Source: Acidocella aquatica (GTDB taxonomy: Bacteria; Pseudomonadota; Alphaproteobacteria; Acetobacterales; Acetobacteraceae). From it: a stretch of DNA of 64,000 nt. This document shows positions 26,631 to 34,079 of this stretch, in pieces. The notes beneath the pieces are model-generated. The model was given only the letters and a program-made list of their open reading frames with translations. It was not told the origin of the DNA and searched no databases. Where the stretch lies: the NCBI RefSeq assembly GCF_030160635.1, contig NZ_BSOS01000073.1:124001-188000 (forward strand), given 5' to 3'. A program made the position numbers and the translations under genes. Positions within the stretch are counted from its first letter, which is position 1. The number at the start of each line of letters is the position of its first letter.

Positions 26631-27695
26631 ATGTGTTTGAAGAGGTCTATGTTGACGAGGAGTCTCCAGGCCATTGCTGTTTTGGCGGTGGCTGGCGCGA
26701 TGGCTGGATATGCGCGCGCCCAGCCCGCCACCGGCACGGCGGCGGATATCGGCTGGAACGGCAAGGCGCAGCCGCCGCGCTATGAGGGGCAGATTTTTCC
26801 GCCCTGGCAGCATGGCGAGAATAATGATGCGGTGAACAAGGGTTTTGAATTCACCGTGCCGGAAGTTGATGTCATGGCGGATTTCCATGGCGATCTCACT
26901 GACCCCAAACTCGTGCTTTATGTCGGCGGCAACTACTATTTTGCGATGGCGCCGCTGGTGGCGGCGTTTGAGCAGCAGAACCCGCAGTATAAAGGGCGCA
27001 TTTTTTATGTGACGATTCCGCCGGGGATGCTGGTGACGGCGATGAAGGAGGGAGGGACCTTCACTTCCGGCAACATGACGTTCACGGCCAGGCCGGATGC
27101 GTATTTCGCCGGGTTGAAGAAGGTTGAGGCGCTCATCACCACAGGCGAACTCACCGGACCGGCGGTGCCCTATGTCACCAATAATCTCACGATCATGGTG
27201 CCCAAGGGCAACCCGGCGCATATCACCGGGCTGGCGGATCTGGGCAGGCCGGGGCTGCGGCTGGTGATGCCCAACCCGGCATATGAGGGCATCGCGCGGC
27301 AAATTCAGGCATCACTCGTGAAGGCCGGGGGGGCGGCGCTGGAGAAGCAGGTTTATGAGACCGGCGTTGCCAATGGCACGACGATTCTCACGCATATCCA
27401 CCACCGGCAGACGCCGCTGTTTTTGATGCAGGGGCTGGCCGATGCCGGGATCACCTGGAAGTCTGAAGCGGTGTTCCAGGAGCAGGCGGGGCATCCGATC
27501 AGCGATGTTCCCATCCCCGCCGCGCTGAACACGACCGCGATCTATGCGGGGGCGATGGTGAAGGGTGCGGCGCACCCGGATGCCGCCAAGGCGTGGCTGG
27601 AATTTATCCACTCGCCCGCCGCGCTGGAAATTTTTGAACGCTATGACTTCAAGCCCTATACGGGGAGTACGCCAGGCCCGGCCCCCGCGGGATAA
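26631..27695 (+). CDS. Orphan ModA-like periplasmic substrate-binding protein
   Basis: A 354-residue protein with a signal peptide (RSLQAIAVLAVAGAMAGYARA). The two-lobed fold of oxyanion-binding proteins is suggested by LVLYVGGNYYFAMAPLVAAFEQQNPQYKG, NNLTIMVPKGNPAHITGLADL and GAMVKGAAHPDAAKAWLEFIHSPAALEIFERYDF. The last is typical of ModA-like proteins. No permease or ATPase gene follows. AAGG lies 8 nt before the ATG at 26631. Genomic setting (DsrE-like, TsdB, TsdA) suggests that it binds a sulfur oxyanion or helps load the enzyme; this is inference. Confidence 0.82.
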   Translation: MCLKRSMLTRSLQAIAVLAVAGAMAGYARAQPATGTAADIGWNGKAQPPRYEGQIFPPWQHGENNDAVNKGFEFTVPEVDVMADFHGDLTDPKLVLYVGGNYYFAMAPLVAAFEQQNPQYKGRIFYVTIPPGMLVTAMKEGGTFTSGNMTFTARPDAYFAGLKKVEALITTGELTGPAVPYVTNNLTIMVPKGNPAHITGLADLGRPGLRLVMPNPAYEGIARQIQASLVKAGGAALEKQVYETGVANGTTILTHIHHRQTPLFLMQGLADAGITWKSEAVFQEQAGHPISDVPIPAALNTTAIYAGAMVKGAAHPDAAKAWLEFIHSPAALEIFERYDFKPYTGSTPGPAPAG

Positions 27696-27712
27696 CAAAA
27701 ACAGGAAACGCC

Positions 27713-28354
27713 ATGTCTCGTATTCTTCGTGGTCTCGTGATTGCACTGACGGTCTGCCTTGGCGGGCCGGCGATAAGCGCCGCGGCAACGCCGCCGCAGG
27801 CCAGCGAATGCGCCGCCTGCCACGGCGCCAACGGCATGGGGAACCAGGCTTCCGGCTTTCCCGCGCTGGCCGGGCTACCCTCGGCGTATTTGCAGGCGCA
27901 GCTTGCGGCGTTCAAAAACCATGAGCGGGGCAATGCGATCATGGGTGGCATGGCCACTCCGCTCACCGGCCCGGATATGGCCGCGCTGGGCGATTATTAC
28001 GCGGCGCTGCCCGTTCCGGCGGGACCGGTGCCCCCTGCCCTGCCCGCAGGCCCTGGCGCTGATCTGGCGCAGCGGGGAGACTGGCAGGCGGGGTTGGCCG
28101 ATGGCATTCCCTCCTGCGATTCGTGCCACGGCCCCGGCGGCGCTGGTGTGGGGGCGCAGTTTCCGCGGCTGGCGGGGCAGCCGGCGGTGTATCTGGCGGC
28201 GCAGTTGAACGGCTGGCGGGACGGCACGCGCAAAACGGGCCCGCTGGGGTTGATGTCCGCCATCGCGCACCGGCTTAGCCCGGCGCAGATTAGCGCCGTG
28301 GCAGCCTATTATGCCGCCCTGCCCGCCAACACCGCTAACGGAGCGAAGCCATGA
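27713..28354 (+). CDS. tsdB: Diheme cytochrome c4-type (TsdB-like)
   Basis: A 213-residue exported protein with two CxxCH heme sites, CAACH (33-37) and CDSCH (135-139). Each sits in a c553/c4-like repeat (FPALAGLPSAYLQAQLAAFK and FPRLAGQPAVYLAAQLNGWR). A signal peptide is present (residues 1-24). Its stop overlaps the start of the TsdA-like gene (ATGA), so they are translated together. In other bacteria a diheme TsdB accepts electrons from TsdA; the symbol is assigned by that context. AGGAAACGCC precedes the ATG. Confidence 0.82.
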   Translation: MSRILRGLVIALTVCLGGPAISAAATPPQASECAACHGANGMGNQASGFPALAGLPSAYLQAQLAAFKNHERGNAIMGGMATPLTGPDMAALGDYYAALPVPAGPVPPALPAGPGADLAQRGDWQAGLADGIPSCDSCHGPGGAGVGAQFPRLAGQPAVYLAAQLNGWRDGTRKTGPLGLMSAIAHRLSPAQISAVAAYYAALPANTANGAKP

Positions 28355-29253
28355 AGTCCGCTAAATTGGAAGCACGCAGGGTATTGACGCTGGCATTGTG
28401 CGGGGCTGCTTGGCTGGCGCTCCCCAATGGGGCGGCGCGGGCGCAGGCACCGGCCCCCGCAACATTTTCGCCGCCGGGAGAAGCCGCCATGCCCACGGGG
28501 CCGTTTGGCGATGCGGTGAAACTGGGGGAGAATATCTTCCGCAACACGCCAAAATACGCGCCGCAGTTCACCGGCAATACGCTGAGCTGCGATAACTGCC
28601 ATCTGGACGGCGGGCGCCTGGCGAATTCCTCGCCGATGTGGGCGGCTTATGTTGCGTATCCGGCCTATCGCTCGAAAAATAAAAAGGTGAACACGTTTGG
28701 CGAACGGCTGCAGGGGTGTTTCCGCTTCAGCGAAAACGGCAAGGCGCCGCCGCTTGACAGCGCGGTGATGGTGGCCCTCGAATCCTACTCGTTCTGGCTT
28801 GCCACGAACGCGCCAACCGGGGCCAAAATGGCGGGGCGCGGCTACCCTGAGCTGCCCAAACCGGCGCAGCCCCCAAGCTACCAGCGCGGCCAGGTGGTGT
28901 ATGCGCAAAACTGCTCGCTCTGCCACGGGGCGGATGGCGCGGGGACGGCGGCGCATGGGGCTGTGGTGTTTCCTGCAGTTTGGGGCAAGAATTCCTACAA
29001 CTGGGGCGCGGGTATGAGCACGATCAACAATGCGGCCGATTTTATTCAGGCCAACATGCCGCTCGGCATGGCGGGCACGCTGAGCGCCCAGCAAGCATGG
29101 GATGTGGCGGCCTATATCGACAGCCAGGACCGCCCGCAGGACCCGCGCTTCACCGGCAGCGTGGCCGAGACAAGGGCGAAATTCCACGACAATCCGCTCT
29201 CGCTCTATGGCACCACGGTGAACGGCCATGTTCTGGGGGCAACGGCGCAATAA
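28351..29253 (+). CDS. tsdA: Thiosulfate dehydrogenase TsdA-like diheme cytochrome
   Basis: A 300-residue exported protein with two heme sites: CDNCH (80-84) in LSCDNCHLDGGR and CSLCH (188-192). Between them RLQGCFRFSENGKAPPLDS places a cysteine (C123) where TsdA has its unusual cysteine heme ligand. TsdA oxidises two thiosulfate to tetrathionate in the periplasm, or the reverse. The signal peptide ends near ARAQ at about 30. The end (GTTVNGHVLGATAQ) is low in conserved features. It is paired with the TsdB-like gene. The substrate is inferred from the motif pattern; related DHC cytochromes exist. Confidence 0.82.
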   Translation: MKSAKLEARRVLTLALCGAAWLALPNGAARAQAPAPATFSPPGEAAMPTGPFGDAVKLGENIFRNTPKYAPQFTGNTLSCDNCHLDGGRLANSSPMWAAYVAYPAYRSKNKKVNTFGERLQGCFRFSENGKAPPLDSAVMVALESYSFWLATNAPTGAKMAGRGYPELPKPAQPPSYQRGQVVYAQNCSLCHGADGAGTAAHGAVVFPAVWGKNSYNWGAGMSTINNAADFIQANMPLGMAGTLSAQQAWDVAAYIDSQDRPQDPRFTGSVAETRAKFHDNPLSLYGTTVNGHVLGATAQ

Positions 29254-29385
29254 ACGGGCCGGATTTTACCGGCTGATGATTGTGGTGCGCCCCCGCGGGG
29301 GGCCACGATACAACGGCCCGGGCTGTTGGCGAAGACAATATTTGCCAACCAACGCACGGGCCGCTGAGGAGATATTCGCCGCGTT

Positions 29386-29925
29386 TTAGTGGCTGCCGCC
29401 ACCACCGCCAGCGCCGCCACCGCCCATGCCCCCGCCGCCGGAAAGGCCGCCCATTCCGCTGCCGCCCAAGAGCTTACGGTGTTTCAGCTCCTCCTGTTTA
29501 CGCTTGCGCTCCTGTTGTTTCAGCTCCTCCTGGGTTTGTTTTTTGTTCTGGTTTTGGTTCATGTTTTGGTTTTGGTTTTGGTTCATATTCTGATTTTGGT
29601 TCATGTTTTGGTTTTGCAGTTGACCCTGGGTCTGTGTCCTGTTCTGGTTCTGCATCATATTCTGATTTTGGTTCATGTTTTGATTTTGGTTCTGCAGTTG
29701 CCCCTGGGTCTGTGTCCCGTTTTGGTTCTGCATCATATTTTGGTTTTGGTTTGTGTTTTGTGTTTGGGTCTGCAACTGATCCTGGGTTTGGGTCTGCAGC
29801 GGGGTCTGCGCCATGGCGGACTCACTCATAAGCGCGACGCCAGCCAGCACTACCATTAAACCGCCAAATCCGATCACGGCACTTCCACGAAGTTTTGAGT
29901 CAGAAACCATTTCTCTCGTTTTCAT
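29386..29925 (-). CDS. Exported Gln/Asn-rich repeat protein with Gly-rich end
   Basis: A 179-residue protein with a signal peptide (residues 1-39, cleavage near SAMA-Q). A segment of about 85 residues follows, built almost only from Q, N, M and T (NQNQNMMQNQN, TQTQGQLQNQNMN). A charged helix (TQEELKQQERKRKQEELKHRK) and a Gly/Met-rich tail ending GGGGGSH complete it. The start ATG at 29925 has GGGAGA at the right distance; a longer frame to 29991 would cover the likely promoter. No family is recognised. The composition resembles extracellular amyloid-like or matrix proteins. An FNR/FixK-type site lies 73-86 bp upstream. Confidence 0.8.
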   Translation of the reverse strand: MKTREMVSDSKLRGSAVIGFGGLMVVLAGVALMSESAMAQTPLQTQTQDQLQTQTQNTNQNQNMMQNQNGTQTQGQLQNQNQNMNQNQNMMQNQNRTQTQGQLQNQNMNQNQNMNQNQNQNMNQNQNKKQTQEELKQQERKRKQEELKHRKLLGGSGMGGLSGGGGMGGGGAGGGGGSH

Positions 29926-29997
29926 CACAAAATTCTCCCTTAAATAAAATACTCGATTCAGATTTAAATTTTCTAGCGAAGAAGACATCAATGGTCA

Positions 29998-30011
29998 TTG
30001 ACCTGAATCAA
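29998..30011. promoter_or_regulatory. FNR/FixK-type palindrome upstream of the Gln/Asn-rich gene
   Basis: TTGAC-CTGA-ATCAA, matching the TTGAT-N4-ATCAA consensus at 9 of 10 half-site bases. Its centre is about 80 bp upstream of the ATG at 29925. A -10-like TAGAAA lies about 30 bp from the centre in the minus direction, the arrangement of a class II activator site. Confidence 0.7.
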
Positions 30012-30116
30012 ATCGGATAATTTGAAACTTTCAATTCAATTGCTGGCATATTAAAAATTAAACATGATGGTGGAAATGGTTTCTTGAATTACAAAACGGC
30101 GTCAGAACAATAAAAC

Positions 30117-31694
30117 TCAGAATGCCGTGCCGAGCATTAAATATGCTTGATGGCGCGAGAAATTCACGGTGGAGTCACCTGATACACGCTGCGTGTAGCG
30201 GTAATCCGCGCCGATGTAGAACAGGCTGGTAAGGTAATAGCGCACACCAACTGACATATCCGCCTCGTTGTCCCATCGCGAAGATTGCTGGAATTCACTA
30301 TGTGCGAATGCCGCGCGCACAAAGCCGGTCAGATCCGGGCTCAGCGTCTGCTCCACCCGGCCGCCCGTCACGGTATATATATAGGCTGAACTGCCGGAGA
30401 GCGTGGTTTCCTCGATCGAGCGGTCCAGAAACACGACGGCCGCGGTGTTATCCGCCGCCTGCCAGCGAATATTGGCATCGGCCGCTGGCGTGGTGATGGT
30501 TTTAAACCGCGGGTCGGTATAGTTTCGTGCCATCACACCGACGGATGCCTCGCCCGACAAGGCCGGGGAGATACGGAACAACGCGCCGATGCTTGCGCGG
30601 TAGCCGTCAGAGTTGCGCCTGTAGCCGAAATCATCCGGGGAATGATCATAACGGCGCAGGTCTTCCAGGAACTCGACAAAGGGGCGGAAGCCTGGCTGTG
30701 CATCGTCGCGCACGGACACACCAAATGTATAGCGGTTGCGGTCGCGGTCATGATTGTTGATCGAGCCGTGCGTGGCCTCGACATTGCCAAAGGTTATGCG
30801 CTCCACGGCGCCACCGGCGCGCACGCTGAAATCACCAAAGCGGTGCACCACGCCGGCATAACCGTTCTGCTCCCAATACGGGGTTGGGGTCAGCCCTTCC
30901 ACCGCGTCAGGCGAGGCGCGGTCTTCATGTTCCATGAGCGTGGAGGCGCCAAGCAGGACGCGGGTGTTGCGATCGACATCGATCCGCCCCTCGACAAGCG
31001 CGTGCCAATCAACGGTGTTTTCGCTGCCTTTGGTAAGGTAGCCGGTCAAATCGGTTCCGGCCTCGGCATAGAGCGCATTGCGGTCCCAGTTGGACTTTAG
31101 GGCGATACGGGGAGAGATACTGCCGACTTTATCAGCGACTTTGCCGGTGCGTGTGTCATAAATATTATTGTCGTAGAATAACCCGGCCTGAACCTCGGGG
31201 TAGACGGTAAAGGAACCAACCTTGAAGCCTGGGCCACCAACTTCGGGCGCCTGCCGGGGGGCGTTGCCGATGGTCTCGGGCTGCAGCGGCGGCATGATGC
31301 GAACATCCGTCGCGACGAAACGGGTCAGCTCGCGGCTTACCGCCTGATGCACCGCATCGCGCTGTGCAGGCGGGGCGGCTGCGGTAATCATGCTGCTGAT
31401 CTCAAGATAAACCGGCAGATTGGCCCCCACGAAATCAGGCACTGGGGAGGCCGCCGCGCGGGCAAGTGTGGCCGCCGCCTCGGGCGTGGCTGCCAGGGAT
31501 GGGTCGGCGGCAAGTATGCTCGCCAGACTGTCCAATAAAACGCGAGGCCCCGCCTCCGCCGCAACCCCAAGTTGTTGCGTAACCGTGTCACTTCCGGTGG
31601 CGCTATGCGCAACCCGCGGAACAAACGCTATCGCCGCTGCAATTGCCAGAGATTGAAGTGCCAGAGATTGAAGCTTAACGTTGAGAGGCCTCAT
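30117..31694 (-). CDS. Outer-membrane beta-barrel protein
   Basis: A 525-residue protein with a signal peptide (residues 1-31, IAFVPRVAHSA) and an N-terminal alanine-rich periplasmic part (about 35-150). A C-terminal barrel of many amphipathic strands follows (FTVYPEVQAGLFYDNNIYD, NALYAEAGTDLTGYL, ADMSVGVRYYLTSLFYIGADYRYTQ). It ends in a terminal phenylalanine (LMLGTAF), the BAM recognition signal. The pattern fits the BBP2_2/EpsL-like barrel family linked to exopolysaccharide or surface export. It is divergent from the plus-strand exported genes, with its own FNR-type box. Confidence 0.85.
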   Translation of the reverse strand: MRPLNVKLQSLALQSLAIAAAIAFVPRVAHSATGSDTVTQQLGVAAEAGPRVLLDSLASILAADPSLAATPEAAATLARAAASPVPDFVGANLPVYLEISSMITAAAPPAQRDAVHQAVSRELTRFVATDVRIMPPLQPETIGNAPRQAPEVGGPGFKVGSFTVYPEVQAGLFYDNNIYDTRTGKVADKVGSISPRIALKSNWDRNALYAEAGTDLTGYLTKGSENTVDWHALVEGRIDVDRNTRVLLGASTLMEHEDRASPDAVEGLTPTPYWEQNGYAGVVHRFGDFSVRAGGAVERITFGNVEATHGSINNHDRDRNRYTFGVSVRDDAQPGFRPFVEFLEDLRRYDHSPDDFGYRRNSDGYRASIGALFRISPALSGEASVGVMARNYTDPRFKTITTPAADANIRWQAADNTAAVVFLDRSIEETTLSGSSAYIYTVTGGRVEQTLSPDLTGFVRAAFAHSEFQQSSRWDNEADMSVGVRYYLTSLFYIGADYRYTQRVSGDSTVNFSRHQAYLMLGTAF

Positions 31695-31768
31695 GAGCGG
31701 GCGCCTTTACATTCATATTTACAACAATTTTAATGACGGCACTTTTATATGAAGGATACAGTCATGCA

Positions 31769-31782
31769 TTGATTCACATCAA
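31769..31782. promoter_or_regulatory. FNR/FixK-type palindrome upstream of the barrel gene
   Basis: TTGAT-TCAC-ATCAA, a perfect match to both half-sites of the FNR consensus. Its centre is about 81 bp upstream of the barrel ATG (31694), with TATAAA correctly placed downstream on the minus strand. Confidence 0.78.
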
Positions 31783-31861
31783 CCATCATTATCGTATTAC
31801 CATTTATTTAGCGCACTCATTCTTCTTTTTTTCATTATTTCCAGAATGGCGCGTGGCACGC

Positions 31862-31875
31862 TTGATTCATATCAA
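31862..31875. promoter_or_regulatory. FNR/FixK-type palindrome upstream of the plus-strand exported genes
   Basis: TTGAT-TCAT-ATCAA, again a perfect match to both half-sites. Its centre lies 80-110 bp upstream of the possible start codons of the first exported gene (31949, 31961 or 31979). The downstream -10 element is less clear. Confidence 0.76.
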
Positions 31876-31978
31876 TGACACCACAATCTGATTACGCAAT
31901 AGCTTAGCAACATAAAACCGGCGTGTTCCACGCCATTTATAGTATCTGGTGATATATGATATGGCCATATTTACTGAT

Positions 31979-32452
31979 ATGAAGTTGGTTTATAGCGTTG
32001 TTTTTGCAGGTTTTTTGGCGATACTTCCGGTTGGCCGCGCGTCTGCCGAAAATGTTTCGTCACCGCAGCACCCGTTGACGGGGAGCAAGTTTGAGCCGCC
32101 GCCACGTGGTGCGTGGTGTGGTGATTATCGTTTTGACATTACGGATAAACAACGTTTTACCGGGACAAATCTTCAACGCCTGCAAGCTGCCCAGATGGAA
32201 TTGGCGCCTGGTTTCGTGGCCGGTCCATCAAAGACGGAATTGTATTTATTAGCTGATTATCAGGCAGAACTTGGAAAACGCATGCCCGATACGGCGTTAG
32301 CTGCGAGTTATCTGGCGCTGGCAAGCGCGGTGCCGATTACGGTTGCACGCTATCGCCAGGTGAATGCGCTGCTGTGTGTCAGCGCAACGCCGGCGCGCGC
32401 CAAGGCCATTCAATCAGCGGCGGAGGCATTTCGTCAGCAAGGCGCTCGCTGA
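31979..32452 (+). CDS. Hypothetical exported protein
   Basis: About 157 residues from the ATG at 31979 (MKLVYSVVFAGFLAILPVGRASA, a clear signal peptide). In-frame GTG 31949 and ATG 31961 would lengthen the n-region; none has a strong ribosome-binding site. The mature part has two cysteines (AWCGDYRFD and ALLCVSATP) that could form a disulfide. It is probably helical (TELYLLADYQAELGKRMPDTALAASYLALASA). No family is recognised. It is the first of three plus-strand exported-protein genes after the FNR-type box. Confidence 0.65.
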   Translation: MKLVYSVVFAGFLAILPVGRASAENVSSPQHPLTGSKFEPPPRGAWCGDYRFDITDKQRFTGTNLQRLQAAQMELAPGFVAGPSKTELYLLADYQAELGKRMPDTALAASYLALASAVPITVARYRQVNALLCVSATPARAKAIQSAAEAFRQQGAR

Positions 32453-32477
32453 CCAGAGGACAAAAAGGTGCTTTACC

Positions 32478-33020
32478 ATGCAAAATGATTCAAATTGGAT
32501 AACGTCTTTGGAAATGCCACGGCGGCGGCTGTTGGGAACGCTTGGGGTGGCGGGGCTGCTGTTTGCTCTCCCGCGCGGTGTATTGGCGCAAGAGGCTGGC
32601 GGGGGCGGCGAAACGGGTGGCGGCCACGCAGGGGGCGGTGAGTCCGGCGGTGGCGGTGAATCCGGGGGTGGCCACAGCGGGGGTGGCGAGTCCGGGGGCG
32701 GTGAGTCTGGCGGTGGCCACAGCGGGGGCGGCGAGTCTGGCGGGAGCGAGTCTGGGGGCGGGCATGGCGCCGGCAAAACGCCGGGGGAACGCGCACGGCG
32801 CCACAGACAGCGGACCGGGAAAACCCTGGGCGGCGGCGAATCAAACGGCGGACATACCGGCGGCGGCGGCCACGATGGTGGCGGAGACAGCGGCGGCATC
32901 GTTCCGCCGGCAGATGGTTCGGCGACCGGGCCGATCGGCGGCGGGAACGGGGGTGAGCATTTCATCCACGAGGGCCAGGGGAGTTGGGGCGTGGACAACA
33001 AGGTTCTGCGCTCACCCTGA
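32478..33020 (+). CDS. Exported Gly-rich GGGES/GGGHS repeat protein
   Basis: A 180-residue protein with a Tat-like signal (PRRRLLGTLGVAGLLFAL, arginines at 15-17). About 55 residues of GGG[EH]S repeats follow (GGGESGGGHSGGGESGG), then a basic patch (GERARRHRQRTGKT) and more GGGH/GGGD units. The tail is FIHEGQGSWGVDNKVLRSP. The regular His and Glu could bind metal, but no known domain is visible. AAGGTG lies before the ATG at 32478, 25 bp after the preceding gene. The Gly-rich ending of the Gln/Asn-rich protein nearby is of similar style. Confidence 0.75.
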   Translation: MQNDSNWITSLEMPRRRLLGTLGVAGLLFALPRGVLAQEAGGGGETGGGHAGGGESGGGGESGGGHSGGGESGGGESGGGHSGGGESGGSESGGGHGAGKTPGERARRHRQRTGKTLGGGESNGGHTGGGGHDGGGDSGGIVPPADGSATGPIGGGNGGEHFIHEGQGSWGVDNKVLRSP

Positions 33021-33061
33021 ACAACACATATTTTTATCAGCACAACAGAAGGAACACGAAC

Positions 33062-33946
33062 ATGAAAATCAATCCACGCACATCCCGGATTTTACGGCAT
33101 ATTCTGCTTGGCTCGGCCGCGCTGAGCTTTGCGGTTGTGATGCCGCATCTGTCGCGCTCGCTCTCCGGGCTAACGGATAATGCCTATGCGCAATCCACTG
33201 GCAGCGGCAGCGGGGGGGGCAGTAGCAGCCATGCGCCTGGCGGGACATCTGGTTCCGCGATGGGCCAGGGGGGTTCAACCGGCGTTAATGGCCATTACGG
33301 GCAAGGCGGCTCCACCGGGACTGAAACCGGGACTGATGGAACCAGCTCCGACAAGCAAGGCCCGCGGTTTGGCGGCGGTGACAACAGCAGCAGGCCGGCG
33401 GCGGGCACCACCGGCGGGCGCCCGGTTTGGGCGAAGGAAGGTATCCCGGCCGTTGAACTTGGCCGCTTGAGCGTGGCGCGGGCGCCGGAACACGTGATCG
33501 ACAAAGCGCTTGCCGAGACGGTGAGCAATTGGACCACCATGGGCACCACGGTGATGACCCTCACCGCTGATGGCCAGCCGGATCTGACAATGACCGTGGC
33601 GCAGCTTTATTCGCTGCCCGCGGCTGAGTTCGCCTATATCGTGCAGACGTATTATCCCTCGATCGTGCGGATTGATTCGCCGCTTGAAAACCTGGGCCTG
33701 CTCAAGAACCTGTCGATGACCGGCTCCACCGCGCTGACCGGGGTGACGGTAACGCCTTCGACCAGTAACGATCTGTATGCGATCTTCCTGGGCTCGGCCT
33801 CGGACAAGACCATCCCGATCAGTGCCGACACGGTGACCGCGGTGAACACCATCCTCGGCCTTCCACCGCTGACACCCGAGGCAACCGCTGACATCGCGGC
33901 CAAGGCGGAAGAGGTGCGGCTGGCGATTTTGAGCGGCCACGGCTGA
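33062..33946 (+). CDS. Hypothetical exported protein with Gly/Ser-rich N-terminal region
   Basis: A 294-residue protein with an N-terminal hydrophobic export signal (RHILLGSAALSFAVVMPHLS...NAYAQS). A Gly/Ser/Thr-rich linker (about 45-120, TGSGSGGGSSSHAPGG) is followed by a folded C-terminal domain of about 170 residues (PVWAKEGIPAVELGRLSVARAPEHVIDKAL onward). The linker is similar in style to the preceding gene product. AAGGA precedes the ATG at 33062. No family was recognised. It is the last gene of the putative FNR-controlled plus-strand unit. Confidence 0.75.
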   Translation: MKINPRTSRILRHILLGSAALSFAVVMPHLSRSLSGLTDNAYAQSTGSGSGGGSSSHAPGGTSGSAMGQGGSTGVNGHYGQGGSTGTETGTDGTSSDKQGPRFGGGDNSSRPAAGTTGGRPVWAKEGIPAVELGRLSVARAPEHVIDKALAETVSNWTTMGTTVMTLTADGQPDLTMTVAQLYSLPAAEFAYIVQTYYPSIVRIDSPLENLGLLKNLSMTGSTALTGVTVTPSTSNDLYAIFLGSASDKTIPISADTVTAVNTILGLPPLTPEATADIAAKAEEVRLAILSGHG

Positions 33947-33976
33947 AAAAGGATTTTTTTTCGCGGATGGATTTGG

Positions 33977-34012
33977 GCAAACTGGATTGAAGCATGCTTC
34001 AATCCAGTTTGC
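33977..34012. repeat. 36-bp perfect palindrome
   Basis: The left half from 33977 (GCAAACTGGATTGAAGCA) is the exact reverse complement of the right half ending at 34012. There is no spacer and no following T run. It lies 31 bp after the last exported-protein gene. It could terminate or protect the transcript, or be a binding site. Confidence 0.85.
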
Positions 34013-34015
34013 TTC

Positions 34016-34048
34016 GTGCCCGCCGCCCGCCAAAGGGGGAGCGGGCAC
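34016..34048. terminator. GC-rich hairpin downstream of the exported-gene unit
   Basis: A perfect 8-bp stem GTGCCCGC/GCGGGCAC with a 17-nt loop, immediately after the 36-bp palindrome. There is no strong T run, so it is only a possible terminator or mRNA end-stabiliser. Confidence 0.45.
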
Positions 34049-34079
34049 GCCGCTTTTGGCTGGCCGGAGCTTAAGCGCA

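Larger units (their letters stand above)
31695..31978. promoter_or_regulatory. AT-rich divergent control region with two FNR/FixK boxes
   Basis: A 284-bp AT-rich region between the barrel gene (minus) and the first small exported gene (plus). It contains two FNR-type palindromes listed separately. A minus-strand -10-like TATAAA at 31749-31744 lies about 27-32 bp from the centre of the nearer box, as expected for class II activation of the barrel gene. Confidence 0.65.

Noticed and set aside
30016-30035. TTGA-N5-TCAA near the Gln/Asn-rich gene as a fourth FNR site
   Set aside because: The spacer is 5 nt rather than the required 6 (half-sites TTGA/TCAA), so it does not fit FNR/FixK.
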